Positions 56,071-63,308 of a stretch of 64,000 nt of DNA are shown one piece after another. The stretch covers positions 1,426,001-1,490,000 of the forward strand of contig NZ_CP014750.1 of the NCBI RefSeq assembly GCF_001592435.1. Direction: 5' to 3'. The notes under the pieces are model-generated. The model saw only the letters and a program-made list of their open reading frames with translations. It was not told the DNA's origin and ran no database searches. The position numbers and the translations under genes are program-made. The first letter of the stretch is position 1. Each line of letters begins with the position of its first letter. The DNA comes from Thermococcus peptonophilus (GTDB taxonomy: Archaea > Methanobacteriota_B > Thermococci > Thermococcales > Thermococcaceae).

Positions 56071-58017
56071 ATGATACGCCGTGAAACTTTCGTTGATGAT
56101 ATTCTAAAGGAAATTAGGGAGATAATAGCTCAAATGGTTCCAAGGGAGGCGGGGATTACCGACGTTGAGTTCGAGGGCCCGGAGCTCGTCATATACGTCA
56201 AGAACCCTGAGGCCATGATGAAGGACGGCGAACTGATCAAAAACCTCGCCAAAGTCCTCAAGAAGCGCATAAGCGTCCGCCCGGACCCTGATATACTGCT
56301 GCCGCCGGAAAAGGCCGAGGAACTGATAAAGCAGCTCGTTCCGCCGGAGGCCGAGATAACAAACATAAGCTTTGATCCTTCTGTTGGTGAAGTCCTCATC
56401 GAGGCTAGGAAGCCCGGCCTTGTGATTGGAAAGAACGGTGAGACCCTCAGGCTCATCACCCAGAAAGTTCATTGGGCACCGAGAGTTGTGAGGACACCGC
56501 CGATACAGAGCCAGACCATATACTCGATAAGGAGTATCCTCCAGACTGAGAGCAAAGACAGGCGGAAGTTCCTGAGGCAGGTCGGAAGGAACATCTACAG
56601 AAAGTCTGAGTACAAGAGCAGATGGATAAGAATAACGGGTCTCGGGGGCTTTCGAGAGGTCGGCAGAAGTGCTCTCCTCGTCCAGACCGACGAAAGCTAT
56701 GTTCTGGTGGATTTTGGTGTTAATATTGCTGCACTCAAGGATCCAACGAAGGCTTATCCTCACTTTGACGCTCCGGAGTTCAGGTACGTTCTTGATGAGG
56801 GCCTCCTCGATGCAATAATTATTACCCACGCCCACCTCGACCACAGCGGAATGCTGCCGTACCTCTTCCGCTACAAGCTCTTCGACGGGCCGATTTACAC
56901 AACGCCCCCAACCAGGGACCTGATGACTCTCCTCCAGCAGGACTTCATCGAGATACAGCACATGAACGGCGTCGAGCCTCTCTACAGGCCGAAGGATATC
57001 AAGGAGGTAATAAAGCACACGATAACCCTCGACTATGGTGAGGTAAGGGACATAGCTCCCGACATAAGGCTCACCCTTCACAACGCAGGCCACATTCTGG
57101 GTTCATCAATAGTCCACCTCCACATAGGCAACGGTCTCCACAACATAGCCATAACCGGCGACTTCAAGTTCATACCGACAAGGCTCTTTGAACCGGCGGT
57201 GAGCAGGTTCCCGCGCCTGGAAACCCTTGTCATGGAGTCAACCTACGGTGGAAGCAACGACTACCAGATGCCGCGTGAGGAAGCAGAGAAGAGGCTTATA
57301 GAGGTAATCCACCAGACGCTGAAGCGCGGAGGAAAAGTGCTCATACCGGCAATGGCCGTGGGTAGGGCACAGGAGATAATGATGGTTCTCGAGGAGTACG
57401 CCCGCGTCGGTGGAATAGCCGTTCCCATCTATCTTGACGGAATGATATGGGAAGCTACTGCAATCCACACTGCATATCCTGAATACCTCAGCAAGCACAT
57501 CCGCGAGCAGATATTCCACGAGGGCTACAACCCGTTCCTGAACCCGATATTCAAGAGCGTCGCCAACAGCAGGGAGAGGCAGGACATAATAGACTCCGGC
57601 GAGCCGGCCATAATCATAGCGACCTCGGGTATGCTCGTTGGCGGGCCGAGCGTTGAGTACTTCAAGCAGCTCGCACCGGACCCGAAGAACAGCATAATCT
57701 TCGTCAGCTACCAGGCCGAGGGAACTCTAGGAAGGCAGGTTCAGAGGGGACTCCGCGAGATACCCATAGTCGGCGAGGACGGCAGGACTGAGGTTATTAA
57801 CGTCAACATGGAAGTCCACACGATAGACGGCTTCTCAGGCCACGCCGACAGGAGGGAGCTCATGAGCTACGTGGCTAGGGTAAGGCCGAGGCCAGAGAGG
57901 ATAATAACCGTCCACGGAGAGGCTCACAAGTGTCTCGATCTCAGCTCCAGCATTCATAAGAAGTTCGGTATCTCCACCCGCGCTCCCAACAACCTAGACG
58001 CCATAAGGCTCAAGTGA
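56071..58017 (+). CDS. fttA: Transcription termination factor FttA (aCPSF1)
   Basis: 648 residues, KH-KH-MBL-beta-CASP protein that cleaves nascent RNA and terminates transcription with its 5'-3' exonuclease. The KH region at 1-150 has PGLVIGKNGETL (the GxxG loop, about 113-124). Zinc site ITHAHLDHSGMLPYLF, HNAGHILGSS, ITGDFKF; beta-CASP motifs VMESTYGG, IPAMAVGRAQE, ATSGMLVGGPSVEYF and the final HTIDGFSGHADRREL and VHGE. The ATG follows GAGGTGGTTCT. Starts 9 nt after psmB. Confidence 0.97.
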   Translation: MIRRETFVDDILKEIREIIAQMVPREAGITDVEFEGPELVIYVKNPEAMMKDGELIKNLAKVLKKRISVRPDPDILLPPEKAEELIKQLVPPEAEITNISFDPSVGEVLIEARKPGLVIGKNGETLRLITQKVHWAPRVVRTPPIQSQTIYSIRSILQTESKDRRKFLRQVGRNIYRKSEYKSRWIRITGLGGFREVGRSALLVQTDESYVLVDFGVNIAALKDPTKAYPHFDAPEFRYVLDEGLLDAIIITHAHLDHSGMLPYLFRYKLFDGPIYTTPPTRDLMTLLQQDFIEIQHMNGVEPLYRPKDIKEVIKHTITLDYGEVRDIAPDIRLTLHNAGHILGSSIVHLHIGNGLHNIAITGDFKFIPTRLFEPAVSRFPRLETLVMESTYGGSNDYQMPREEAEKRLIEVIHQTLKRGGKVLIPAMAVGRAQEIMMVLEEYARVGGIAVPIYLDGMIWEATAIHTAYPEYLSKHIREQIFHEGYNPFLNPIFKSVANSRERQDIIDSGEPAIIIATSGMLVGGPSVEYFKQLAPDPKNSIIFVSYQAEGTLGRQVQRGLREIPIVGEDGRTEVINVNMEVHTIDGFSGHADRRELMSYVARVRPRPERIITVHGEAHKCLDLSSSIHKKFGISTRAPNNLDAIRLK

Positions 58018-58085
58018 TTTCTTCTTTTTCTCTTCGGGAAAGGTTTTAAAGCCCACCCAAGACAATTGGCTTTAGGTGAGAGAGA

Positions 58086-58451
58086 GTGAAGCTAACGGTC
58101 GAGCACAAGTTTTCGCTAACTGTTTACCTGTGGGGGGCAATCACTGGGATAGTCAGTGGTCTGCTCGCCTATTACAATGAGGCTGGCTGGCTGCTGGGTT
58201 TCCTCCTGTACGTTCTGGTTGATAAGTTCGTGATAGCAATCGTGAGGGAGCTCCCGGAGGACATTCCCGAGCCAAGGATGATACTCAGAAAGGCCTTCTG
58301 GGGCTGGTTCCTGTTCTGGCTCTTCTTCACGATGATGACCTACACTCTCGTGACGGACTTCCAGCCAGTCTGCTATTCAAACCAGAGCCTGCTCTACAAA
58401 ATGGTTGAAAGTGGAAACGCTTCAATAAAGTGCGTCTTTGCCATGGGGTGA
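58086..58451 (+). CDS. EMC6-like small membrane protein
   Basis: 121 residues with three likely helices (FSLTVYLWGAITGIVSGLLA, GWLLGFLLYVLVDKFVIAIV, WGWFLFWLFFTMMTYTLVT). The short spacing of the first two helices, then RELPEDIPEPRMILRKAFWG before the third, is like archaeal EMC6-type proteins, but this is a resemblance by eye only. GTG 58086 follows AGGTGAGA, and a TATA-like GGTTTTAAAG lies near 58041. Confidence 0.55.
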   Translation: MKLTVEHKFSLTVYLWGAITGIVSGLLAYYNEAGWLLGFLLYVLVDKFVIAIVRELPEDIPEPRMILRKAFWGWFLFWLFFTMMTYTLVTDFQPVCYSNQSLLYKMVESGNASIKCVFAMG

Positions 58452-58455
58452 TCGT

Positions 58456-59145
58456 ATGAACGTTGAAGAAATGAAAAAGGCCGTAGCTAAAGAGGCCCTC
58501 AAGTTCATTGAAGATGAGATGGTAGTTGGGCTTGGGACTGGCTCAACGACTGCCTACTTCATCAAGTACCTCGGAAAGCTCATTATGGAAGGGGAACTTG
58601 AGGACGTTTACGGCGTCCCAACTTCCCATCAGGCGAGACTTCTTGCCCTTGAGGTGGGGATTCCAGTTGTGAGCCTTGACGAAGTAGATGCGATAGACAT
58701 AGCCGTAGATGGTGCCGACGAAGTTGACCCGCACATGAACCTGATAAAGGGGCGCGGCGCTGCCCTCACTATGGAAAAAATCATCGAGTATAGGGCTGGT
58801 ATGTTCATCGTCCTGGTCGATGAGAGCAAGCTCGTTGAGTACCTGGGTCAGAAGATGCCCGTGCCGATTGAGGTTATCCCTGCCGCGTGGAGGGCAATCG
58901 CGGAGGAGCTTGAGGTCTTCAACGCGACGGCAGAGCTTAGAATGGCAGTGAAAAAGGACGGTCCGGTTGTTACTGACAACGGCAACTTTATACTGGATGC
59001 CAAGTTCGCCCGCATTGAGGATCCGCTCGACCTTGAAATAGAGCTTAACACAATACCCGGCGTAGTCGAGAACGGAATATTCGCTGACATAGCTGACATA
59101 ATCCTCGTTGGGACTCCAGAAGGCGTTAAGAGAATGGAGAGGTGA
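58456..59145 (+). CDS. rpiA: Ribose-5-phosphate isomerase A
   Basis: 229 residues, interconverts ribose-5-phosphate and ribulose-5-phosphate, which Thermococcales need because they make pentoses by the RuMP route. VVGLGTGSTTAYFIKYLG (about 24-41), IDIAVDGADEVDPHMNLIKGRGAAL with catalytic Asp and Lys in pieces around 79-104, and DESKLVEYLG are the family motifs. ATG 58456 follows GGGGTGATCGT, and the start overlaps nothing; the previous stop is 5 nt upstream. Confidence 0.95.
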   Translation: MNVEEMKKAVAKEALKFIEDEMVVGLGTGSTTAYFIKYLGKLIMEGELEDVYGVPTSHQARLLALEVGIPVVSLDEVDAIDIAVDGADEVDPHMNLIKGRGAALTMEKIIEYRAGMFIVLVDESKLVEYLGQKMPVPIEVIPAAWRAIAEELEVFNATAELRMAVKKDGPVVTDNGNFILDAKFARIEDPLDLEIELNTIPGVVENGIFADIADIILVGTPEGVKRMER

Positions 59146-59171
59146 ACTTTCTTTTTGCCTACTGAGTTAAA

Positions 59172-59179
59172 TTTATAAG
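59172..59179 (+). promoter_or_regulatory. TATA box for tRNA-Leu(UAG)
   Basis: TTTATAAG lies 29-36 nt before the tRNA 5' end. Confidence 0.6.
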
Positions 59180-59207
59180 TTTCTCAATTTTCGTTTTATC
59201 TGGCAGT

Positions 59208-59295
59208 GCGGGGGTAGCCGAGCCTGGCCAAAGGCGCGGGATTTAGGGTCCCGTCCCGTAGGGGTTCCGGGGTTCAAATCCCCGCCCCCGCACCA
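59208..59295 (+). tRNA. tRNA-Leu(UAG)
   Basis: 88 nt with encoded CCA. Acceptor GCGGGGG/CCCCCGC, anticodon loop TTTAGGG reading UAG, class II variable arm. It differs from tRNA-Leu(CAG) at 3489-3576 at only one base, the wobble position of the anticodon. Followed after 2 nt by a conserved hairpin. Confidence 0.96.
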
Positions 59296-59297
59296 CA

Positions 59298-59320
59298 GAA
59301 ATTTTGCAGGGCAAAGTTTC
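59298..59320 (+). repeat. tRNA-abutting 10-bp hairpin, copy 2
   Basis: GAAATTTTGC-agg-GCAAAGTTTC, ten pairs with one T-G wobble and a 3-nt loop, 2 nt beyond the CCA of tRNA-Leu(UAG), followed by ATCAAAG. Confidence 0.75.
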
Positions 59321-59860
59321 ATCAAAGATGGAATGTCCGTTTTTAAACTGCCAACTTTTTCCAAAAGCTTCCTCGCGAGGTTTGATCAAGGCTTGGGGTT
59401 CTTTCTAAAATTGCTCTACTACGAGGATTTTCAAGATACACAAGCTAGCATTAGTGAATTCCCTAAGTTTCAGCCTGCTGAAAAGGAGTTTTCTCACTTT
59501 GACGCCCTATGGGCGTCGATTAAAAAGCAAACTCACAAAGAGAGAGCAAATTAAAAATAGAATTCACAACCCAAGACAGCATTCAAAAAGAAAATCCCCT
59601 CAAAGCTAGCTAGTTAAAAACGCACACTCTCTTCCGCCAGCGCTGAAGCTTTTAGAAAAAGCTTGAGCAAAAGTTTGAATGTCTTCGTGAGATTTGCTGA
59701 GAATTGGGGATTCTTCTAGCTCACGAGTGGGGTAATGGGGGTTTTCTTCTTTTTAACGCCCATTGGGCGTTATACTGCGAGTAAACCCCTGAAAACAGCC
59801 AATTGGGGTAGAGAATCACTGAAAACTCGGCAGTGTAAAAAAGGACATTCGCTCTTTGAT

Positions 59861-59884
59861 GAAACTTTTCGCCAGAAAAGTTTC
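59861..59884 (-). repeat. tRNA-abutting 10-bp hairpin, copy 3
   Basis: GAAACTTTTC-gcca-GAAAAGTTTC, perfect 10-bp stem with a 4-nt loop, 2 nt beyond the CCA of tRNA-Pro(UGG) on the minus strand, followed by ATCAAAG. Stem bases differ from copies 1 and 2 but pairing is kept. Confidence 0.75.
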
Positions 59885-59886
59885 TA

Positions 59887-59964
59887 TGGTGGGGCCGCCG
59901 GGATTTGAACCCGGGTCACGGGCTCCCAAAGCCCGCAGGATAGACCAAGCTACCCCACGGCCCC
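59887..59964 (-). tRNA. tRNA-Pro(UGG)
   Basis: 78 nt with encoded CCA on the minus strand. Acceptor GGGGCCG/CGGCCCC, anticodon loop TTTGGGA reading UGG. A TATA-like CTTAAG lies about 35 nt upstream of its 5' end. Confidence 0.96.
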
Positions 59965-60105
59965 CCAGGACGGCGGTGCAGATTATGGCTGGTACTTCTT
60001 AAGCTTTTCGCTTGTCCTGTAAAGAACTTTGCGAGCAGCAAAGAAGTGTATTTTAAACTCTCAAAATATCATTTTTGAAGAATCATGTTCCCAGAAAAGC
60101 TGTTG

Positions 60106-60182
60106 TGGAGCCCCGGGCGGGGTTTGAACCCGCGACCTGCCGCTTACCAAGCGGCCGCTCCACCAGGCTGAGCCACCGGGGC
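60106..60182 (-). tRNA. tRNA-Thr(GGU)
   Basis: 77 nt with encoded CCA on the minus strand. Acceptor GCCCCGG/CCGGGGC, anticodon loop TTGGTAA reading GGU, T loop TTCAAAC. The sequence just after CCA (CTTTTCTGGGAA, then TTCTTCAAAA) looks like a decayed version of the hairpin that follows three other tRNAs here. Confidence 0.95.
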
Positions 60183-60207
60183 GTCGTTGATACGATGACG
60201 GAGAGGC

Positions 60208-60215
60208 TTTATAAA
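60208..60215 (-). promoter_or_regulatory. TATA box for tRNA-Thr(GGU), overlapping the HARP stop codon
   Basis: TTTATAAA on the minus strand, 26-33 nt before the tRNA 5' end at 60182. The TAA stop of the HARP gene (60209-60211) is part of it. Confidence 0.6.
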
Positions 60216-60805
60216 TTTTTCCCTTCGAGCTTCTCAACGAGTCCTTCGAGCACTTCCCTGAACACTGATGAGTCCACCCACTTTATACCCATCTTCTGCG
60301 CCCATGTGAGTATCCCAACGTCCGCTGACACTATGGTGGCATCCAGTTCCATCGCCAAAAGTATCAGCTCAAAGTCTTCCTTGCTGTCAACGATTCCCTC
60401 CCTCAAAGCTCTCCTGTAGTTCCTCCTCAGCTTCTGGATGATGTTATCAACGTTGTCAGTGTCCAGCACGCTCTCCCTCACGGCCTTTTCTGCTACCCTG
60501 AGCCCTTTGTCTATTCTCCGCCTGATGTCCTCTATAAGCTCGTAAACAACAAAGGCGGGTATCTTCAGCTCGTGGACGTTAGGGGGCTTCTTGATTATGT
60601 ACAGCTCTATTGCGGGCCTTAGTTCTTCGCTGTCGACGAAGTGCATGACCTCCCGGTATATACCCGGCGGCATGTAGAACTCGACCCTACCGAAGAGCTT
60701 CTCGGCATAGCCCAGGAAAGTTTTCATGGCCTCTCTGGGACTGTTCCCGAAGCTCTTTCTGACCTCGGGGTTCACGAATATACTTGTATCGAGGACGAAC
60801 TTCAT
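60209..60805 (-). CDS. RNA-free ribonuclease P (HARP; former RNA ligase partner/UPF0278)
   Basis: 198 residues, PIN-like metallonuclease of the HARP family (homologues of Aquifex RNase P), able to cut 5' leaders from pre-tRNA without RNA. N-terminus KFVLDTSIFVNPEVRKSFG, helical insertion around 110-150, and VDSKEDFELILLAMELDATI then SADVGILTWAQKMGIKWVD carry the conserved acidic residues. ATG 60805 follows GGTGGGC. In archaea that also have RNA-based RNase P its task is unclear. A tRNA-Thr gene lies 26 nt downstream. Confidence 0.85.
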   Translation of the reverse strand: MKFVLDTSIFVNPEVRKSFGNSPREAMKTFLGYAEKLFGRVEFYMPPGIYREVMHFVDSEELRPAIELYIIKKPPNVHELKIPAFVVYELIEDIRRRIDKGLRVAEKAVRESVLDTDNVDNIIQKLRRNYRRALREGIVDSKEDFELILLAMELDATIVSADVGILTWAQKMGIKWVDSSVFREVLEGLVEKLEGKNL

Positions 60806-60857
60806 GCCCACCACAACTTTATTTAAGATGCTCTCCCTTAAAAATCTGGGTGATTCG

Positions 60858-62066
60858 ATGAAAGTCGGTCTCGTTTTTGGAGTCAGTGAACTGGCAAGTC
60901 CTGAGGCCTTTAGAGAAGAGGCGGCGAACTTTGTTAGAGTACTTGAGTCCGATTTTGATGTTATCGGAGGGGAAATAATCCAGTCAAGGAGTGACTTCAA
61001 AAAGCTGAAAGAGAAAATAAACTTCAATGATGTTGACGCTCTGGTTCTGTTCCCGCTAACTGGTGGGACGGAGGGATTTCTTAAGGAGTTTTCCGTGTTT
61101 AGACGTCCAACTGTATTTTACGGGAACCCTTTCAACAACTCTCTCGCAGCTGCAATTGAACTCAGAGAGTACTTCAGAGACAGGCTTATTCCCTCTACCG
61201 TTGTGAAGAGCCCTGAAGAGCTTAAGGCTGCTCTTCTCGCATATGACGACATGAAAGATGTTCTCAACAGGTTCCTTAAATCCAGGATAGGCTTGATAGG
61301 CCGGATTTCTCCCTGGCTGATAAACGAGAAGCTGGACATACCATACACTCACATAAGCCTCAAAAAGTTCTATGAGTACTATGGGAAGACCACTGAAGAG
61401 AGGGGCTGGGAGGCCGTTAAGGAAATCGTCGAAAACGCCGAGGAGATTAGAGAGCCTGATAGGGAGTCTCTTGCAAAGGCTGGAAGGGTATACTTTGCCA
61501 TAAAGCGCATTCTTGAAGACTATCATCTTGAGGGCTTTACAATTGGGTGCTTTGACCTCATCGGGAAGATTGGAACTACCCCCTGCCTCGCCCTTGCCAT
61601 GTTCAATGCCCAGGGAATTCCGGCTGCATGCGAGGGGGAACTCAACGCCCTCATCGGCATGGTGATAACCCGGAAGTTCTTTGATAAACCTGCATTTATG
61701 GGTAACCTAGCGGATTTCGGCGAAAACCACGTTATCATCGCCCACTGTACGGCACCCCTGGTGTCAAAGTACATCCTTAGAACCCACTTTGAGAGCGGTA
61801 GGGGAGTCGGTGTTGCGGTTGAGTTCCTGCCGGGCAAGGCGACCCTTTTCAAGATACGCGGGAGGCACGCCGTTGTTGCGGGAGTTGAAGTTGAGGGCAA
61901 CGAGTTCCTTGAGTCGCGTTGCAGGACACAGGTGAGGCTGAAGCTTGAGGATGCCCCAGAGTTCGTTGATGGCACGCTTGGAAACCACCATCTCTTAGCC
62001 TATGTTGATCCAGAGGAACTCTCAGACCTTCTCAGCGAACTTGGCTTCGAGGTGATGCTGTATTAG
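60858..62066 (+). CDS. L-fucose/arabinose isomerase-family protein
   Basis: 402 residues. VGLVFGVSELASPEAFREEA at the N-terminus, DALVLFPLTGGTEGFLKEF, GRISPWLINEKLDIPYTHIS in the middle and CEGELNALIGMVITRKFFDK with FGENHVIIAHCTAP toward the end match archaeal proteins related to L-fucose isomerase; Glu in ACEGEL and His in IIAHCT may bind metal. Substrate unknown. ATG 60858 follows GGGTGATTCG; divergent from HARP, with overlapping TATA boxes in the 52-bp gap. Confidence 0.75.
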   Translation: MKVGLVFGVSELASPEAFREEAANFVRVLESDFDVIGGEIIQSRSDFKKLKEKINFNDVDALVLFPLTGGTEGFLKEFSVFRRPTVFYGNPFNNSLAAAIELREYFRDRLIPSTVVKSPEELKAALLAYDDMKDVLNRFLKSRIGLIGRISPWLINEKLDIPYTHISLKKFYEYYGKTTEERGWEAVKEIVENAEEIREPDRESLAKAGRVYFAIKRILEDYHLEGFTIGCFDLIGKIGTTPCLALAMFNAQGIPAACEGELNALIGMVITRKFFDKPAFMGNLADFGENHVIIAHCTAPLVSKYILRTHFESGRGVGVAVEFLPGKATLFKIRGRHAVVAGVEVEGNEFLESRCRTQVRLKLEDAPEFVDGTLGNHHLLAYVDPEELSDLLSELGFEVMLY

Positions 62067-62146
62067 TAGAGTGTGCCGTTCGTTTGAGAGCTTAGGCCAA
62101 AGGGTTATATATTTCTCCCTATTTTATTTCATGAGGGGTGAGTAAA

Positions 62147-62326
62147 ATGATGAGGCGTGCACAGGGAGCCTTGGAATATCTATTCATGGTCGCATTGGCC
62201 CTTATTATGGTCACGATTACTATCAGGTACGCTCATGAAGTTGCACGGAACGTTGCAGTGCAAATCAACCAGACTACCAGGGAGATATCAGAGATACTCA
62301 AGAACATGACGTCGTCTGGGCGTTAA
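62147..62326 (+). CDS. Pilin-like protein with class III signal peptide
   Basis: 59 residues. MRRAQGALEYLFMVALALIM is a class III (archaeal pilin/DUF361) signal: basic start, predicted cleavage between A and Q by a prepilin peptidase, then the hydrophobic helix. The remainder is a short soluble tail with two N-x-S/T sites. Probably a minor pilin or cell-surface peptide; no pilus assembly gene is adjacent. ATG 62147 or 62150; TATA GTTATATATT near 62104. Confidence 0.8.
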   Translation: MMRRAQGALEYLFMVALALIMVTITIRYAHEVARNVAVQINQTTREISEILKNMTSSGR

Positions 62327-62375
62327 AAGGAAACTCTATTAAACTTTGATTCTCTCCTTTTTGCGGTGTTTGAAA

Positions 62376-63194
62376 ATGAAAGTTGTGATGACGACCAAAG
62401 TTGACCTCGCTTCAATGAACATCAGGGAGAAGCTCATCGAGAACTTCGGGTTTAAAGAGGGCGAACTCCTTTTTGACGGCAGTCCAGTGTATCAGAAGGA
62501 TGACGTAGTGATACTGACAACTAATCAAGAGATGATTTACTACGACGGCCTCGATAAGGCTATCGAGCGCCAGACGGGAATAAAGCCCGAGATTATAGCC
62601 TTCGCTTCCAGGCACTCCAGCAAACAGAAGCTTCCAGCTCTTACAACCCACGTAACGGGGAACTGGGGGAAAGCCCCCTATGGGGGAAAAGATGAAAGCC
62701 TTGCAATAGCACAGCCAAGCGCTATGAAGCTTGCCCTGCTTAAAATGAATGAACTGAACGACCTTGAATGGACTGTCTGCTACGAGGCGACACATCACGG
62801 ACCTAGCGAGCTTGATGTGCCAAGCTTTTTCATAGAGATAGGTTCGAGTGAGGAGGAGTGGGTCAACGATAGGGCTGGTGAGATTATAGCGGACACTATA
62901 ATGTACGTCCTTGAGAACTACCAGAATTCAAAGTTCAAAGTTGCCGTTGGTATTGGTGGGGGGCACTACGCCCCGAAGCAGACAAAGAGGGCACTTCAGA
63001 CCGATTTGGCTTTTGGGCACATAGCTCCAAAATATGCTCACCCCCTCAGCAAGGAGCTTCTGCTAAAAGCCATTGAGAGAACAGCCGAGCGTGTTGAGGC
63101 GATTTACGTTGACTGGAAGGGTAGCAAGGGGGAGACGCGGCAGATGGCGAAGATGGTTGCGGAGGAGTTGGGACTTGAGTTTATTAAGGATTAA
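62376..63194 (+). CDS. dtdA: D-aminoacyl-tRNA deacylase (DTD2)
   Basis: 272 residues, archaeal/plant zinc enzyme that hydrolyses D-aminoacyl-tRNA (and acetaldehyde-modified tRNA in plants). Motifs [51 protein letters not shown] (metal and substrate) and [13 protein letters not shown] are characteristic. ATG 62376 follows GCGGTGTTTG; earlier in-frame ATG 62346 lies before it. TATA-like TATTAAAC near 62336. Confidence 0.93.
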   Translation: MKVVMTTKVDLASMNIREKLIENFGFKEGELLFDGSPVYQKDDVVILTTNQEMIYYDGLDKAIERQTGIKPEIIAFASRHSSKQKLPALTTHVTGNWGKAPYGGKDESLAIAQPSAMKLALLKMNELNDLEWTVCYEATHHGPSELDVPSFFIEIGSSEEEWVNDRAGEIIADTIMYVLENYQNSKFKVAVGIGGGHYAPKQTKRALQTDLAFGHIAPKYAHPLSKELLLKAIERTAERVEAIYVDWKGSKGETRQMAKMVAEELGLEFIKD

Positions 63195-63250
63195 GCCGAA
63201 ACATTTAAAGGACATGCCGGCCATTTACCCTTCAGTTTGGGTTAGCTATG

Positions 63251-63258
63251 TTTATATA
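63251..63258 (+). promoter_or_regulatory. TATA box for ftsZ
   Basis: TTTATATA lies 51-58 nt before ATG 63309; transcription should start near 63280, within the palindrome that follows. Confidence 0.5.
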
Positions 63259-63264
63259 CCACTC

Positions 63265-63283
63265 TCCCTCAAAAATTGAGGGA
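63265..63283. promoter_or_regulatory. Palindrome at the ftsZ transcription start
   Basis: TCCCTCAA-aaa-TTGAGGGA, perfect 8-bp arms, between the TATA box and the ribosome site GGAGGGTGA. As DNA it is a repressor-type operator position; as RNA it would be a hairpin at the mRNA 5' end. Confidence 0.6.
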
Positions 63284-63308
63284 ATCAAACTGTTTGGAGG
63301 GTGAACCC

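Larger units (their letters stand above)
59296..59886. repeat. Non-coding hairpin-rich block B between tRNA-Leu(UAG) and tRNA-Pro(UGG)
   Basis: 591 bp without a credible gene, sharing motifs with block A. Hairpins: 59298-59320 and 59861-59884 (tRNA-abutting, facing each other), GACGCCC-tat-GGGCGTC (59501-59517), AAGCTTTT-aga-AAAAGCTT (59646-59664), AACGCCC-att-GGGCGTT (59755-59771). The order GCTGAAGCTTTT, CAAAAGTTTG, TTTTCTTCT-ACGCCC, GAGT(T)AAAC, GATGAAACTTT at 59640-59886 parallels 17824-18129. The two ends also share CATCAAAG-nnn-GAATGTCC as inverted copies. Confidence 0.6.
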
